Positions 1 to 5,225 of a stretch of DNA of 7,036 nucleotides are shown piece by piece. The stretch is from contig JAGVIJ010000092.1 of assembly GCA_020056125.1 (NCBI GenBank), forward strand, positions 1 to 7,036, read 5' to 3'. The stretch's first letter is position 1; each line of letters begins with the position of its first letter. This stretch comes from a bacterium (GTDB lineage: Bacteria > Patescibacteriota > Patescibacteriia > 2-12-FULL-60-25). The notes under the pieces are model-generated. The model was not told the DNA's origin. It saw only the letters and a list, made by a program, of their open reading frames with translations, and did no database searches. The translations under genes and the position numbers were made by a program.

Positions 1-1512
1 TCCCCTGTCTTGCAAACTGGCCAGCGAATAAGCCATGACCTTGCCGGTTTCGCCGGAGATCAGAGAGCCGGTGGTATGCCGTTCAATTGCTCCGGCCTGC
101 GGTTTGAAGCCGATAAATTCGCTGCACAAAATACCTTGGCCGCGCGTGTCCACCACAAACTCGTTGCGATAACCCAAAAGTCCGCGCGTGGGAATTTGAT
201 AAATCAAACGCGTGTGGCTAAGTTCCGGATGCATGGCGATCATGACGCCTTTGCGCTTGGCCATCTTTTCAATCACGGCGCCGGCTAAATCAGGCGACAC
301 ATCAATGGTGATTTCTTCAAACGGTTCCAGCTTAACGCCATTCTCTTCCTTCACAATGACTTGGGGCTGGGAGACTTGTAATTCAAACCCTTCGCGGCGC
401 ATATTTTCCAACAGGATCGCGATGTGCAATTCGCCGCGGCCATAAACTTTGTAGTGATCGGGCGTGGCTGAATTCCCGCCTTGCGCCGAGATTTTCAATC
501 CCACGTTCACTTCCAACTCTTTTTCCAAGCGCTCTTTAATTTGGCGGTTGGTCACGTATTTCCCTTCGCGTCCGGCAAACGGAGAATTGTTCACCAAAAA
601 ATTCAAAGAGATGGCCGGCTCATCAATTTTGATGGCGGGCAGGAGCGGTTGGTTTTGATCCACGCAAATTGTGTCGCTGATGTAAATGTCAGGCAGTCCG
701 GCCACCATCACAATGTCTCCGGCCGTTACCTCGGGAACTTCTTTGCGGCTCATGCCTTCGAACGTAAAAAGTTTGGTGATGATGCCGGTAATCACTTCAC
801 CCGTGGGTTTTTTATCAAAAATTTTGTCCCCCATTTTGAGCGAGCCTTGATATACGCGGCCGATGCCCATGCGTCCCAGATAATTGTCATACGCCAAATT
901 AAACGGCTGAAAAGCAAAAGGCAGAGTGGCGTTATTTTGTGCGGCCGGCACATGCTCCAAAATCATATCCAAAAGCGGAGCGATATTTTGCGAGTCATCG
1001 CTCAAATTCTTTTTGGCGATGCCGTGCTTGGCAATGGCATAAATCGTGGGGAAATCCAGTTGTTCGTCATTGGCGCCCAGATCCATAAAGAGTTCCAGGA
1101 TTTTTTCGTGCGTCCATTCGGGTCGCGCAGCCGGCTTATCAATTTTATTGATCACCACGAGCGGCTTCAAGCCCAGCTCCAAAGATTTGCGCAACACGAA
1201 TTTGGTTTGCGGCATGGGACCTTCTTGCGCATCCACCACCAAAATAACCGAATCGATGGAACGCAAAATACGCTCCACTTCGGATCCGAAATCCGCGTGC
1301 CCGGGCGTATCCACGATGTTGATTTTGGTGTCTTTATAAAACAATGAGGTGTTTTTGGAGTAGATGGTAATCCCCCGTTCCTTCTCCAAAATATTGGAAT
1401 CCATGCTCACATTCTCGTCGGTCACCATACCGGTAAAGCGCAACAAAGCATCGGTCAATTTGGTTTTGCCGTGGTCAACGTGTGCAATTATTGCGATGTT
1501 ACGAATTTCCAT
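1..1512 (-). CDS. typA: TypA/BipA ribosome-associated translational GTPase (3' end outside window)
   Basis: Translation of the reverse strand gives 504 codons without a stop, running off the window edge; about 100 C-terminal residues of the usual ~600 are missing. The G domain shows G1 AHVDHGKT (residues 10-17), G2 ERGITI (45-50), G3 DTPGH (68-72) and G4 NKID (122-125). The stretch MDSNILEKERGITI and the later IPTRGLLGYRNEFVVDTRGQGIL block are TypA hallmarks that separate it from EF-G and LepA. Known family role: a GTPase that binds the 70S ribosome near the EF-G site and supports ribosome assembly and growth under stress or cold. The residue after GKT is Lys where most homologues have Thr (GKTTL). 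ATG at 1512 is chosen because it begins the family N-terminus MEIRNIAIIAHVDHGK and a TAG at 1519-1517 blocks any upstream in-frame start. Only a weak AGG precedes it. The leader is unusual (see entries for 1485-1576). Identity is very secure. Confidence 0.97.
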   Translation of the reverse strand, partial: MEIRNIAIIAHVDHGKTKLTDALLRFTGMVTDENVSMDSNILEKERGITIYSKNTSLFYKDTKINIVDTPGHADFGSEVERILRSIDSVILVVDAQEGPMPQTKFVLRKSLELGLKPLVVINKIDKPAARPEWTHEKILELFMDLGANDEQLDFPTIYAIAKHGIAKKNLSDDSQNIAPLLDMILEHVPAAQNNATLPFAFQPFNLAYDNYLGRMGIGRVYQGSLKMGDKIFDKKPTGEVITGIITKLFTFEGMSRKEVPEVTAGDIVMVAGLPDIYISDTICVDQNQPLLPAIKIDEPAISLNFLVNNSPFAGREGKYVTNRQIKERLEKELEVNVGLKISAQGGNSATPDHYKVYGRGELHIAILLENMRREGFELQVSQPQVIVKEENGVKLEPFEEITIDVSPDLAGAVIEKMAKRKGVMIAMHPELSHTRLIYQIPTRGLLGYRNEFVVDTRGQGILCSEFIGFKPQAGAIERHTTGSLISGETGKVMAYSLASLQDRG

Positions 1513-1516
1513 AAAC

Positions 1517-1576
1517 CTAATTTATTGCGACTTGCCCGCCGAAGCCTTGGCGTAGGCGGGTGTTGCGAATTTCCAT
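1517..1576 (-). other. 19-codon micro-ORF in the typA leader
   Basis: The duplicated ATG at 1576 opens a frame reading MEIRNTRLRQGFGGQVAIN and ending in TAG at 1519-1517, four bases before the real typA ATG. The 30-base insert keeps the frame (30 = 10 codons). It lies inside the predicted typA transcript (start near 1609). It could be translated and couple to typA by termination-reinitiation, or it may be an evolutionary by-product. No Shine-Dalgarno precedes it, so translation is conjectural. Confidence 0.3.
1531..1560. repeat. 30-bp GC-rich hairpin element, probable dispersed CPR repeat
   Basis: The insert has arms CCCGCC (1535-1540) and GGCGGG (1555-1560) around a central GAAGCCTTGGCGTA, and is far more GC-rich than its surroundings. 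Read on the minus strand it contributes RLRQGFGGQ to the peptide of the split start copy. From memory, near-identical segments turn up between and inside genes of Parcubacteria genomes; this cannot be checked here. Its boundaries are set unusually sharply by the duplicated typA sequence on each side. Only one copy is seen in this window. Confidence 0.6.
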
Positions 1577-1582
1577 GGATTA

Positions 1583-1614
1583 AAGACATCCCCAATCCGG
1601 GGATGAATCGTCTT
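1583..1614 (-). promoter_or_regulatory. Hairpin at the 5' end of the typA leader
   Basis: A perfect 7-bp inverted repeat CATCCCC/GGGGATG (1587-1593 with 1599-1605, loop AATCC) is extended by AAGAC/GTCTT outer arms (1583-1587, 1610-1614; C1587 can pair in either arm) across a small asymmetric loop. The predicted typA transcription start is near 1609, so the inner stem sits at the very 5' end of the mRNA, where it could protect the transcript or control access to the leader ATG. No U-tract follows on the minus strand, so it does not look like a terminator. Confidence 0.45.
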
Positions 1615-1615
1615 A

Positions 1616-1644
1616 AATATGCCTGAAAAAAGAGGATTTGTCAA
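1616..1644 (-). promoter_or_regulatory. typA promoter (sigma70-like)
   Basis: On the minus strand a perfect -35 TTGACA (1644-1639) is followed after 17 bases by CATATT (1621-1616), a 4 of 6 match to TATAAT. The predicted start is near 1609, giving a leader of about 97 nt before the typA ATG. It lies just downstream of the csp terminator, so typA is transcribed independently of csp. Confidence 0.65.
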
Positions 1645-1666
1645 GCGGAGCCGCTGGCCGAGCAAC

Positions 1667-1694
1667 AAAAAAGACCCCTTGCGGAGCCTTTTTT
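1667..1694 (-). terminator. Rho-independent terminator of the cold-shock gene
   Basis: The minus strand folds as AAAAAAGGCTCC, loop GCAA, GGGGTCTTTTTT: a 12-bp stem with two G-U pairs closed by a GNRA tetraloop and ending in six T. It starts 17 bases after the csp stop codon. The A-tract on the other side makes it able to work in both directions. Confidence 0.85.
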
Positions 1695-1710
1695 AATTTG
1701 TCCAGTTTAT

Positions 1711-1911
1711 TTAGACGCGGACAACGTTCACGGCGCGAGGGCCTTTTTCGGAATCTTCCATTTGAAATTCAACGGTGTCGCCGACGTTCAAAGCGGAAAA
1801 TTCAACCCCATTCAGGCCGGTGGCATGGAAGAAGACATCTTTGGAACCGTCTTCAGTACCGATGAAACCAAAGTTCTTTTCTGATACCAATCGTTTGATT
1901 GTACCTTTCAT
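1711..1911 (-). CDS. Cold-shock domain protein, 66 aa
   Basis: A single cold-shock domain spans the whole 66-residue protein. RNP1 is KNFGFI (12-17) and RNP2 is DVFFH (25-29), the nucleic-acid-binding aromatic patches of CspA-type OB folds. Known role: binds single-stranded RNA/DNA and melts mRNA structure at low temperature or generally. The usual first-strand KWF is replaced by KRL (residues 6-8), so one surface aromatic is missing; I believe this variant is common in CPR but cannot check. It has its own strong promoter (1995-2023), a leader of about 77 nt and a terminator, so it is monocistronic. No Shine-Dalgarno is visible before the ATG; the leader hairpin at 1951-1974 may regulate it. 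Length matches the family and the start is secure. Confidence 0.95.
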   Translation of the reverse strand: MKGTIKRLVSEKNFGFIGTEDGSKDVFFHATGLNGVEFSALNVGDTVEFQMEDSEKGPRAVNVVRV

Positions 1912-1950
1912 AGTGGTGAAAATTAGTGAGTAACTGCAAAGGTGAATTGG

Positions 1951-1974
1951 GCAGAAACTCGACTATGTTTCTAC
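1951..1974 (-). promoter_or_regulatory. Hairpin in the csp 5' leader
   Basis: GTAGAAAC (1974-1967) pairs with GTTTCTGC (1958-1951) on the minus strand, 8 bp with one T-G pair and an 8-nt loop. It lies in the middle of the predicted 77-nt csp leader. Structured leaders control cold-shock genes in other bacteria; a thermosensor role here is inference from position only. Confidence 0.45.
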
Positions 1975-1994
1975 GAACAATCTTTTGCGCCATA

Positions 1995-2023
1995 TTTATA
2001 CCACGAAACCGGCTTTTTGTCAA
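1995..2023 (-). promoter_or_regulatory. csp promoter (sigma70, near consensus)
   Basis: Minus-strand TTGACA (2023-2018), a 17-base spacer and TATAAA (2000-1995) form a near-consensus promoter. The predicted start is close to 1988. Its -35 lies about 20 bases from the -35 of the divergent greA promoter, so the two genes share one compact control region. Confidence 0.8.
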
Positions 2024-2042
2024 CCAAGGCATGGATTTGGGC

Positions 2043-2071
2043 TTGTTTATAGAGCAAAACGCGTTTATAAT
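2043..2071 (+). promoter_or_regulatory. greA promoter placing transcription start on the ATG
   Basis: TTGTTT (2043-2048), a 17-base spacer and a perfect TATAAT (2066-2071). The expected +1, seven bases past the last -10 base, is 2078, the A of the greA ATG. The mRNA is therefore predicted to be leaderless, which fits the absence of a Shine-Dalgarno site. Confidence 0.7.
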
Positions 2072-2077
2072 CACTTT

Positions 2078-2581
2078 ATGCAAATTCCTATCCGAAAACC
2101 GGGCCAATACACCAATTCCAAGCCAGATCCTCATTTGACCGAGGATAAATTTAATGAACTCCAGTCTGCTTTAGAGAAGTTAAAGAAATTCAGCCGGCCG
2201 CGAGCCGCGGATGAGGTTGACCGGCTATCCAAGTTGGGAGATTTTTCGGAGAACGCGGATTACTCAATTGCCAAGGGACGCTTGCGCGGGATCAATCAAA
2301 GGATTTTGGAATTGGAGGATCATTTGAAACAAGCGGTAATTATTAAGCCGGCAAAAAATACAGGCACGGTTCAGCTCGGACATGCGGTGATTGTGGAGGT
2401 GAATGGCGCGCGCAAGACTTATCGAATTCTTGGTTCGGAGGAGATCAATCCTTCGCGCGGCATCATCTCTCATCAATCCCCCATCGGCGCAGGGCTCATG
2501 GGGCGCAAAGTCGGCGACATTGTAAAAATAAAAATCGCGGATCGCAAGGCGGAGTATAAAATAATTGAGATCCAAAGTTAG
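2078..2581 (+). CDS. greA: Transcript cleavage/elongation factor GreA, 167 aa
   Basis: GreA enters the RNA polymerase secondary channel and stimulates cleavage of backtracked RNA. The N-terminal coiled coil carries the catalytic tip motif GDFSENADY (residues 54-62), with the acidic Asp55 and Glu58 positions expected for Mg coordination. The C-terminal FKBP-like domain shows ILGSEEINPSRGIISHQSPIGAGLMGRKVGD (117-147), matching the family pattern of GSxExxPxxxxISxxSP and LxGKKVGD. It is about 10 residues longer than E. coli GreA because of an N-terminal extension, which I recall as common in CPR GreA proteins. The reading frame stays open upstream to 1985, but ATG 2078 is preferred because the upstream residues are unlike GreA, overlap the promoter, and the predicted start of transcription falls on 2078. 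It is divergent from csp. Function is secure; the exact start is probable. Confidence 0.95.
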   Translation: MQIPIRKPGQYTNSKPDPHLTEDKFNELQSALEKLKKFSRPRAADEVDRLSKLGDFSENADYSIAKGRLRGINQRILELEDHLKQAVIIKPAKNTGTVQLGHAVIVEVNGARKTYRILGSEEINPSRGIISHQSPIGAGLMGRKVGDIVKIKIADRKAEYKIIEIQS

Positions 2582-2621
2582 TCAGCCGCCCAACCCGCTA
2601 AATTGGTCAAAATTGGTGTTT

Positions 2622-2652
2622 TTGTGTAAGCTGAAATTAGCTTATTCATAAT
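2622..2652 (+). promoter_or_regulatory. Possible promoter and palindrome before the SH3b gene
   Basis: A perfect inverted repeat TAAGCT/AGCTTA with a 6-nt spacer (2627-2644) lies just upstream of CATAAT (2647-2652), a plausible -10 predicting a start near 2659 and a leader of about 15 nt. The -35 is poor (TTGTGT at 2622 with a 19-base spacer). The palindrome overlaps where a -35 would sit, so it could be an operator for an activator or repressor. Weak evidence. Confidence 0.3.
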
Positions 2653-2673
2653 TAACTCGGATCCAACAATTAT

Positions 2674-3786
2674 ATGAAATCATTTGTTTACGCCCTAATA
2701 TTCTTTTCGTTTTTTGCGGGAGTGGTTTCCGTTTTACCTCAGACGGCGCAGGCTTATGAGTGTTATGTGGATCCGGTTTATGCGCGCAGCTGGACCGGCA
2801 CGGTCGCTACCGGTGTGCGTGTGCGCGATGGCGCTTGCACCGAAGGCACCACAGTTTTAACCACGCTGGCGGCGGGTACCTCGGTGAATATAATCGCGGA
2901 GACTGATGGCTGGTACAAGGTGCAACTCACCAACGGAACCAAGGGTTGGGTGGGAGCTCGTTTGATAAACGTGGTTGTTCGCGCGTCGACCACGAATGTC
3001 CAATCAGCGGAGAGCGATATGCCCGAAGGCCAAAAGGTGGTTACAGAAATTTATCCGACGGTTTACTCCAATGATCTGACGGAAAGAGTCAAAGGTTATA
3101 TTTTGTTGCAGGTGCAGAGCGTAGGTGAGGCTTGGTATGTGCATCCGGAAGATGGCAAACGATATTACATGAAGGATGGAACCGCGGCTTATAACATGAT
3201 GCGTTATTTCGGCTTGGGAGTTTCCAACTCTGACATGAAAAAGATTTTGGCCGGAGATTCGACTCTGCGCGATCGTTTGCGCGGCAAAATTGTTTTGCAA
3301 GTTGAATTGCACGGCGAGGCTTATTACATCCATCCGAAATTCGCCACAGTGCATTATCTAAAGGATGGTGTTGAGGCCTATCGCCTGATGCGCGAGATGA
3401 GTTTGGGCATTACCAATACTGATTTAAACTCGGTGCCGGTAAAAAATTTCGATGCTTATGTGGCGGAGCGCGAAGCTGTAATTAAAACTACGGTTGCGCC
3501 CGTGACCGCTAGCCAAGGGACAATTAATCTTTCAGGTTATTCACAAGATGGCAAAGCGGTTTTGAATTGGAATGTTAATAGCGTTGATACTCCGATCGGA
3601 TTTAAAGTTATAAAATCCGTTGATCCGAATCCGGTTTATCCGGGCGATGCATATCATTATCTATCCAACGCGGATGTTCGTTCAGATATATGGACCGGGC
3701 TCTCCGGAACGTATCACTTCCGCGTGTGCCAATATTTAGGCGGCGCGTGCGGAGTGTATAGCAATGATATTGAGTTGGGCTTCTAA
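2674..3786 (+). CDS. Secreted SH3b protein with two GEAWYV-type repeats and an Fn3-like C-terminus, 370 aa
   Basis: Residues 1-27 are a Sec signal peptide (Lys2, hydrophobic core 4-20, cleavage likely after AQA, residue 27). Residues ~40-100 are a bacterial SH3 domain (GVRVRDG, DGWYKVQLTNGTKGWVGARLI), a fold that often binds cell-wall peptides. Two homologous repeats follow, ~138-192 and ~203-256, each reading G(Y/K)I(L/V)LQV, GEA(W/Y)Y(V/I)HP, YxxDGxxAYxxMR, LG(V/I)(S/T)N(S/T)D; I recall such repeats in many Parcubacteria surface proteins but know no function. Residues ~283-370 form a beta-rich Fn3-like domain (AVLNWNVN, GTYHFRVC). Cys30, Cys55, Cys352 and Cys359 could form disulfides outside the cell. 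No LPXTG or C-terminal helix, so it is probably released or wall-bound through SH3b. Single gene with its own terminator; a peptidoglycan or surface binding role is inference. Confidence 0.85.
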   Translation: MKSFVYALIFFSFFAGVVSVLPQTAQAYECYVDPVYARSWTGTVATGVRVRDGACTEGTTVLTTLAAGTSVNIIAETDGWYKVQLTNGTKGWVGARLINVVVRASTTNVQSAESDMPEGQKVVTEIYPTVYSNDLTERVKGYILLQVQSVGEAWYVHPEDGKRYYMKDGTAAYNMMRYFGLGVSNSDMKKILAGDSTLRDRLRGKIVLQVELHGEAYYIHPKFATVHYLKDGVEAYRLMREMSLGITNTDLNSVPVKNFDAYVAEREAVIKTTVAPVTASQGTINLSGYSQDGKAVLNWNVNSVDTPIGFKVIKSVDPNPVYPGDAYHYLSNADVRSDIWTGLSGTYHFRVCQYLGGACGVYSNDIELGF

Positions 3787-3792
3787 GAATAT

Positions 3793-3821
3793 AAAAACCC
3801 CTCGAATTTCGAAGGGTTTTT
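3793..3821 (+). terminator. Terminator of the SH3b gene, possibly bidirectional
   Basis: AAAAACCC pairs with GGGTTTTT and, past one C-A mismatch, TCG pairs with CGA around an AATTT loop. It begins 6 bases after the stop codon and ends in a T-run on both strands. On the minus strand it could also end transcripts coming from the tRNA-like region. Confidence 0.85.
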
Positions 3822-3858
3822 GTGACCTGGATTGACTAGGACTTGGTACTCCTCCTTA

Positions 3859-3887
3859 AAATTAATCGTTTAATTGAAGTTTGTCAA
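3859..3887 (-). promoter_or_regulatory. Promoter-like pair downstream of the tRNA-like gene
   Basis: Minus-strand TTGACA (3887-3882), a 17-base spacer and TAATTT (3864-3859). The predicted transcript would start near 3852 and stop at the 3793-3821 hairpin, about 60 nt, with no start codon following. The AAGGAGG at 3857-3851 is the best Shine-Dalgarno-like string in the window yet precedes no reading frame and lies mostly before the predicted +1. A tiny RNA is possible but unproven. Confidence 0.3.
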
Positions 3888-3891
3888 TATG
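3876..3891. repeat. 16-bp direct repeat flanking the tRNA-like gene, copy 1
   Basis: GAAGTTTGTCAATATG here matches GAAGTTTGTCAAGATG at 4004-4019 at 15 of 16 positions, 128 bp apart, with the tRNA-like gene between. On the minus strand each contains TTGACAAACTTC, so both are -35-like. They may be recurrent promoter elements or remnants of a duplication. Confidence 0.6.
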
Positions 3892-3906
3892 AATAAATCA
3901 ATTACG

Positions 3907-3975
3907 AGCCGGCGTGGGGAGTCGAACCCCATGATTATGGAGCACCAAATCCATATCAACCACCGGGTCACCGGC
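3907..3975 (-). tRNA. tRNA or tRNA-like gene with degenerate D region (anticodon TGG or GGT)
   Basis: On the minus strand GCCGGTG (3975-3969) pairs with CGCCGGC (3914-3908) as a 7-bp acceptor stem, directly followed by a textbook T-arm, TGGGG-TTCGACT-CCCCA (3931-3915). The middle hairpin ATGGA/TCCAT has an 8-nt loop TTTGGTGC instead of 7. The anticodon is therefore ambiguous: TGG (Pro) if the extra base is 3', GGT (Thr) if it is 5'. Only 37 nt lie between the acceptor and T-arms, so the D-arm is reduced to something like ACC/GGT, and the total is 69 nt with no encoded CCA. The acceptor stem can extend to 12 bp (TACGG with TCGTA outside) and the anticodon stem by TGAT/ATCA past a bulged A. It is a divergent tRNA, a decaying copy or a tRNA mimic. 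A TATATA at 3986-3981 could start transcription at its 5' end. Confidence 0.55.
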
Positions 3976-4003
3976 CCGTATATATACCGCTGACATGTTC
4001 AAA

Positions 4004-4019
4004 GAAGTTTGTCAAGATG
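4004..4019. repeat. 16-bp direct repeat flanking the tRNA-like gene, copy 2
   Basis: Partner of 3876-3891. Its minus-strand TTGACA (4015-4010) lies upstream of the tRNA-like gene, but 23 bases separate it from TATATA (3986-3981), too long for a normal sigma70 spacer, so it is not clearly the tRNA promoter. Confidence 0.6.
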
Positions 4020-4049
4020 TTGATAACTTAAATGGTTGGTTTTAATGGA

Positions 4050-5162
4050 CTATCTGATTAGATTTTGAAAAATCGGGTGTTCGTTTACCTGTTCAACTGT
4101 AAATTTAATTCTCCCCAGCGCCTGTCCCCTTTCGGTTTCCGTATACACACGCCATTGGCCGGCTGGTATGTTGGCCTTGGTTGAGAACCCGCGATACCCG
4201 GCCTCGCGACCGCCGGTGATGAAAAAGAAATAGCGTCCGCGATCCGTCCATTGGCCCAGCGCTTCATCGTAATATTGCCAGCGGTGATAAATTTTGGTTT
4301 GCAGATCCAAAGGGGCAAAGATGCTCGTGAAAACATACACGCGCTCCCTAGCCTTGATGTGAATGGTTTGGCCGGGTTGGATTTTTTCCAACCAAGTTTG
4401 AGTTTCAGTTTTCAAAATATAAGCGTTGCCCGAGCGTTGCACATCATGATAAACCCCGGCTTCGCGCACAGATAGCGGTATGGGCGGAATGATGTTGAAG
4501 AAGTAGAGCGCGTTCATGACCGCGGCGATGGCTACGACCAAAATGATGAGGTGGGTGCGTCCGCGTTTTAGATTGGGCAAGAAGTGCGTGAGTGCGAGGA
4601 TGTAAATTAAAATAATTATCAGGCTGGATGCTCCGGCCGCGATGAATAACCAGTAGTTGATGGAGTTGAAGATGAATGGAAAGAGAAGCGCTAAGAGCGA
4701 AAAGAGAGCGAAAAAATATACGCTGACTTGAACCACGGGTTTAAGAAAATATTGGCGCAAGACTTCATTGGACGCCATGAGCGCGGCAATGATTAAAATG
4801 AGCGGCCAGCTGACTGAAATCGCTCCGCTGAACCAATAAAAAATCAGGGATGCGCTCAGCAAAGCGCCGAAAGTGAATTGGATGACTAAGGGCGCGGCCA
4901 GGCGCAGATATTTGATGGGCGCGAGATTTTGACCGCGGACGCGGTTTGCGTCATAAGCGTGGACAAAGGTTAGCGCTAATCCGGCCAGCACAAAATATGC
5001 GGCCAGCAAAATAAAAGTTGTTTTGATTTGGATGGTGCGAAAGGTAATATAATCAGCAGCCACACCAACCAACAACATGCCCGGAATCATCCAGCGTTCG
5101 TATTTTTCGTACCAAGATTTAAGTTTGTGGTAACGAATGAGTTGTTTTATTTTTTCGCGCAT
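4050..5162 (-). CDS. Seven-helix membrane protein with C-terminal DUF2914 domain, 370 aa
   Basis: A basic N-terminus (1-22) is followed by about seven hydrophobic helices near residues 25-42, 48-69, 86-110, 113-131, 142-165, 168-191 and 203-224. A soluble tail of ~145 residues follows. Its end, HRWQYYDEALGQWTDR (293-308), GYRGFSTKANIPAGQWRVYTET (322-343) and IKFTVE (352-357), matches the DUF2914 pattern of an HRW strand, an aromatic strand and a GxWRVxxxT strand. Seven helices with a cytoplasmic basic N-terminus would put DUF2914 outside the membrane. The function of DUF2914 is not established; a beta-sandwich sensing or binding role is inference. It is a single gene, preceded by TATTAT eight bases before the ATG (predicted near-leaderless mRNA) and with no Shine-Dalgarno. 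No clear terminator follows; transcription may continue toward the tRNA-like gene. Confidence 0.85.
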   Translation of the reverse strand: MREKIKQLIRYHKLKSWYEKYERWMIPGMLLVGVAADYITFRTIQIKTTFILLAAYFVLAGLALTFVHAYDANRVRGQNLAPIKYLRLAAPLVIQFTFGALLSASLIFYWFSGAISVSWPLILIIAALMASNEVLRQYFLKPVVQVSVYFFALFSLLALLFPFIFNSINYWLFIAAGASSLIIILIYILALTHFLPNLKRGRTHLIILVVAIAAVMNALYFFNIIPPIPLSVREAGVYHDVQRSGNAYILKTETQTWLEKIQPGQTIHIKARERVYVFTSIFAPLDLQTKIYHRWQYYDEALGQWTDRGRYFFFITGGREAGYRGFSTKANIPAGQWRVYTETERGQALGRIKFTVEQVNEHPIFQNLIR

Positions 5163-5170
5163 TGGAAATG

Positions 5171-5176
5171 ATAATA
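5171..5176 (-). promoter_or_regulatory. -10 box of the DUF2914 gene, near-leaderless start
   Basis: Minus-strand TATTAT ends nine bases before the A of ATG 5162, so +1 is expected near 5164, leaving a 2-nt leader. The -35 region 17 bases upstream is weak (TTAATC). A small stem GTCG/CGAC (5191-5194, 5205-5208) overlaps the -35 area. Confidence 0.5.
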
Positions 5177-5225
5177 TCAGCGGGCAGGGAGTCGATTAAG
5201 CTTCCGACCCTTTATTGATTCCATT

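Larger units (their letters stand above)
1485..1576 (-). repeat. Duplicated typA start segment, upstream copy split by a 30-bp insert
   Basis: The first 28 bases of typA (1512-1485) recur immediately upstream as two blocks, 1576-1561 (ATGGAAATTCGCAACA) and 1530-1519 (TCGCAATAAATT), separated by 30 bases (1560-1531). With the 30 bases removed, the upstream copy matches the real start at 25 of 28 positions. Six bases (1518-1513) separate it from the functional ATG. The simplest reading is a tandem duplication of the gene start with a short element placed inside the spare copy. It is not a simple target-site duplication, because both halves of the interrupted copy lie on the same side of the intact copy. 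Confidence 0.85.

Noticed and set aside
481..1347. Plus-strand 288-codon open frame
   Set aside because: It lies antisense to typA, whose reading frame is unmistakable; the His/Gln/Arg-rich translation is typical of a shadow frame.
1985..2077. N-terminal 31-codon extension of GreA
   Set aside because: It crosses both divergent promoters, has no GreA similarity, and the predicted greA transcript begins at 2078.
3848..3859. Strong Shine-Dalgarno string AAGGAGG on the minus strand
   Set aside because: No start codon lies within reach and no reading frame follows before the terminator at 3821, so it is not a ribosome site for a gene here.
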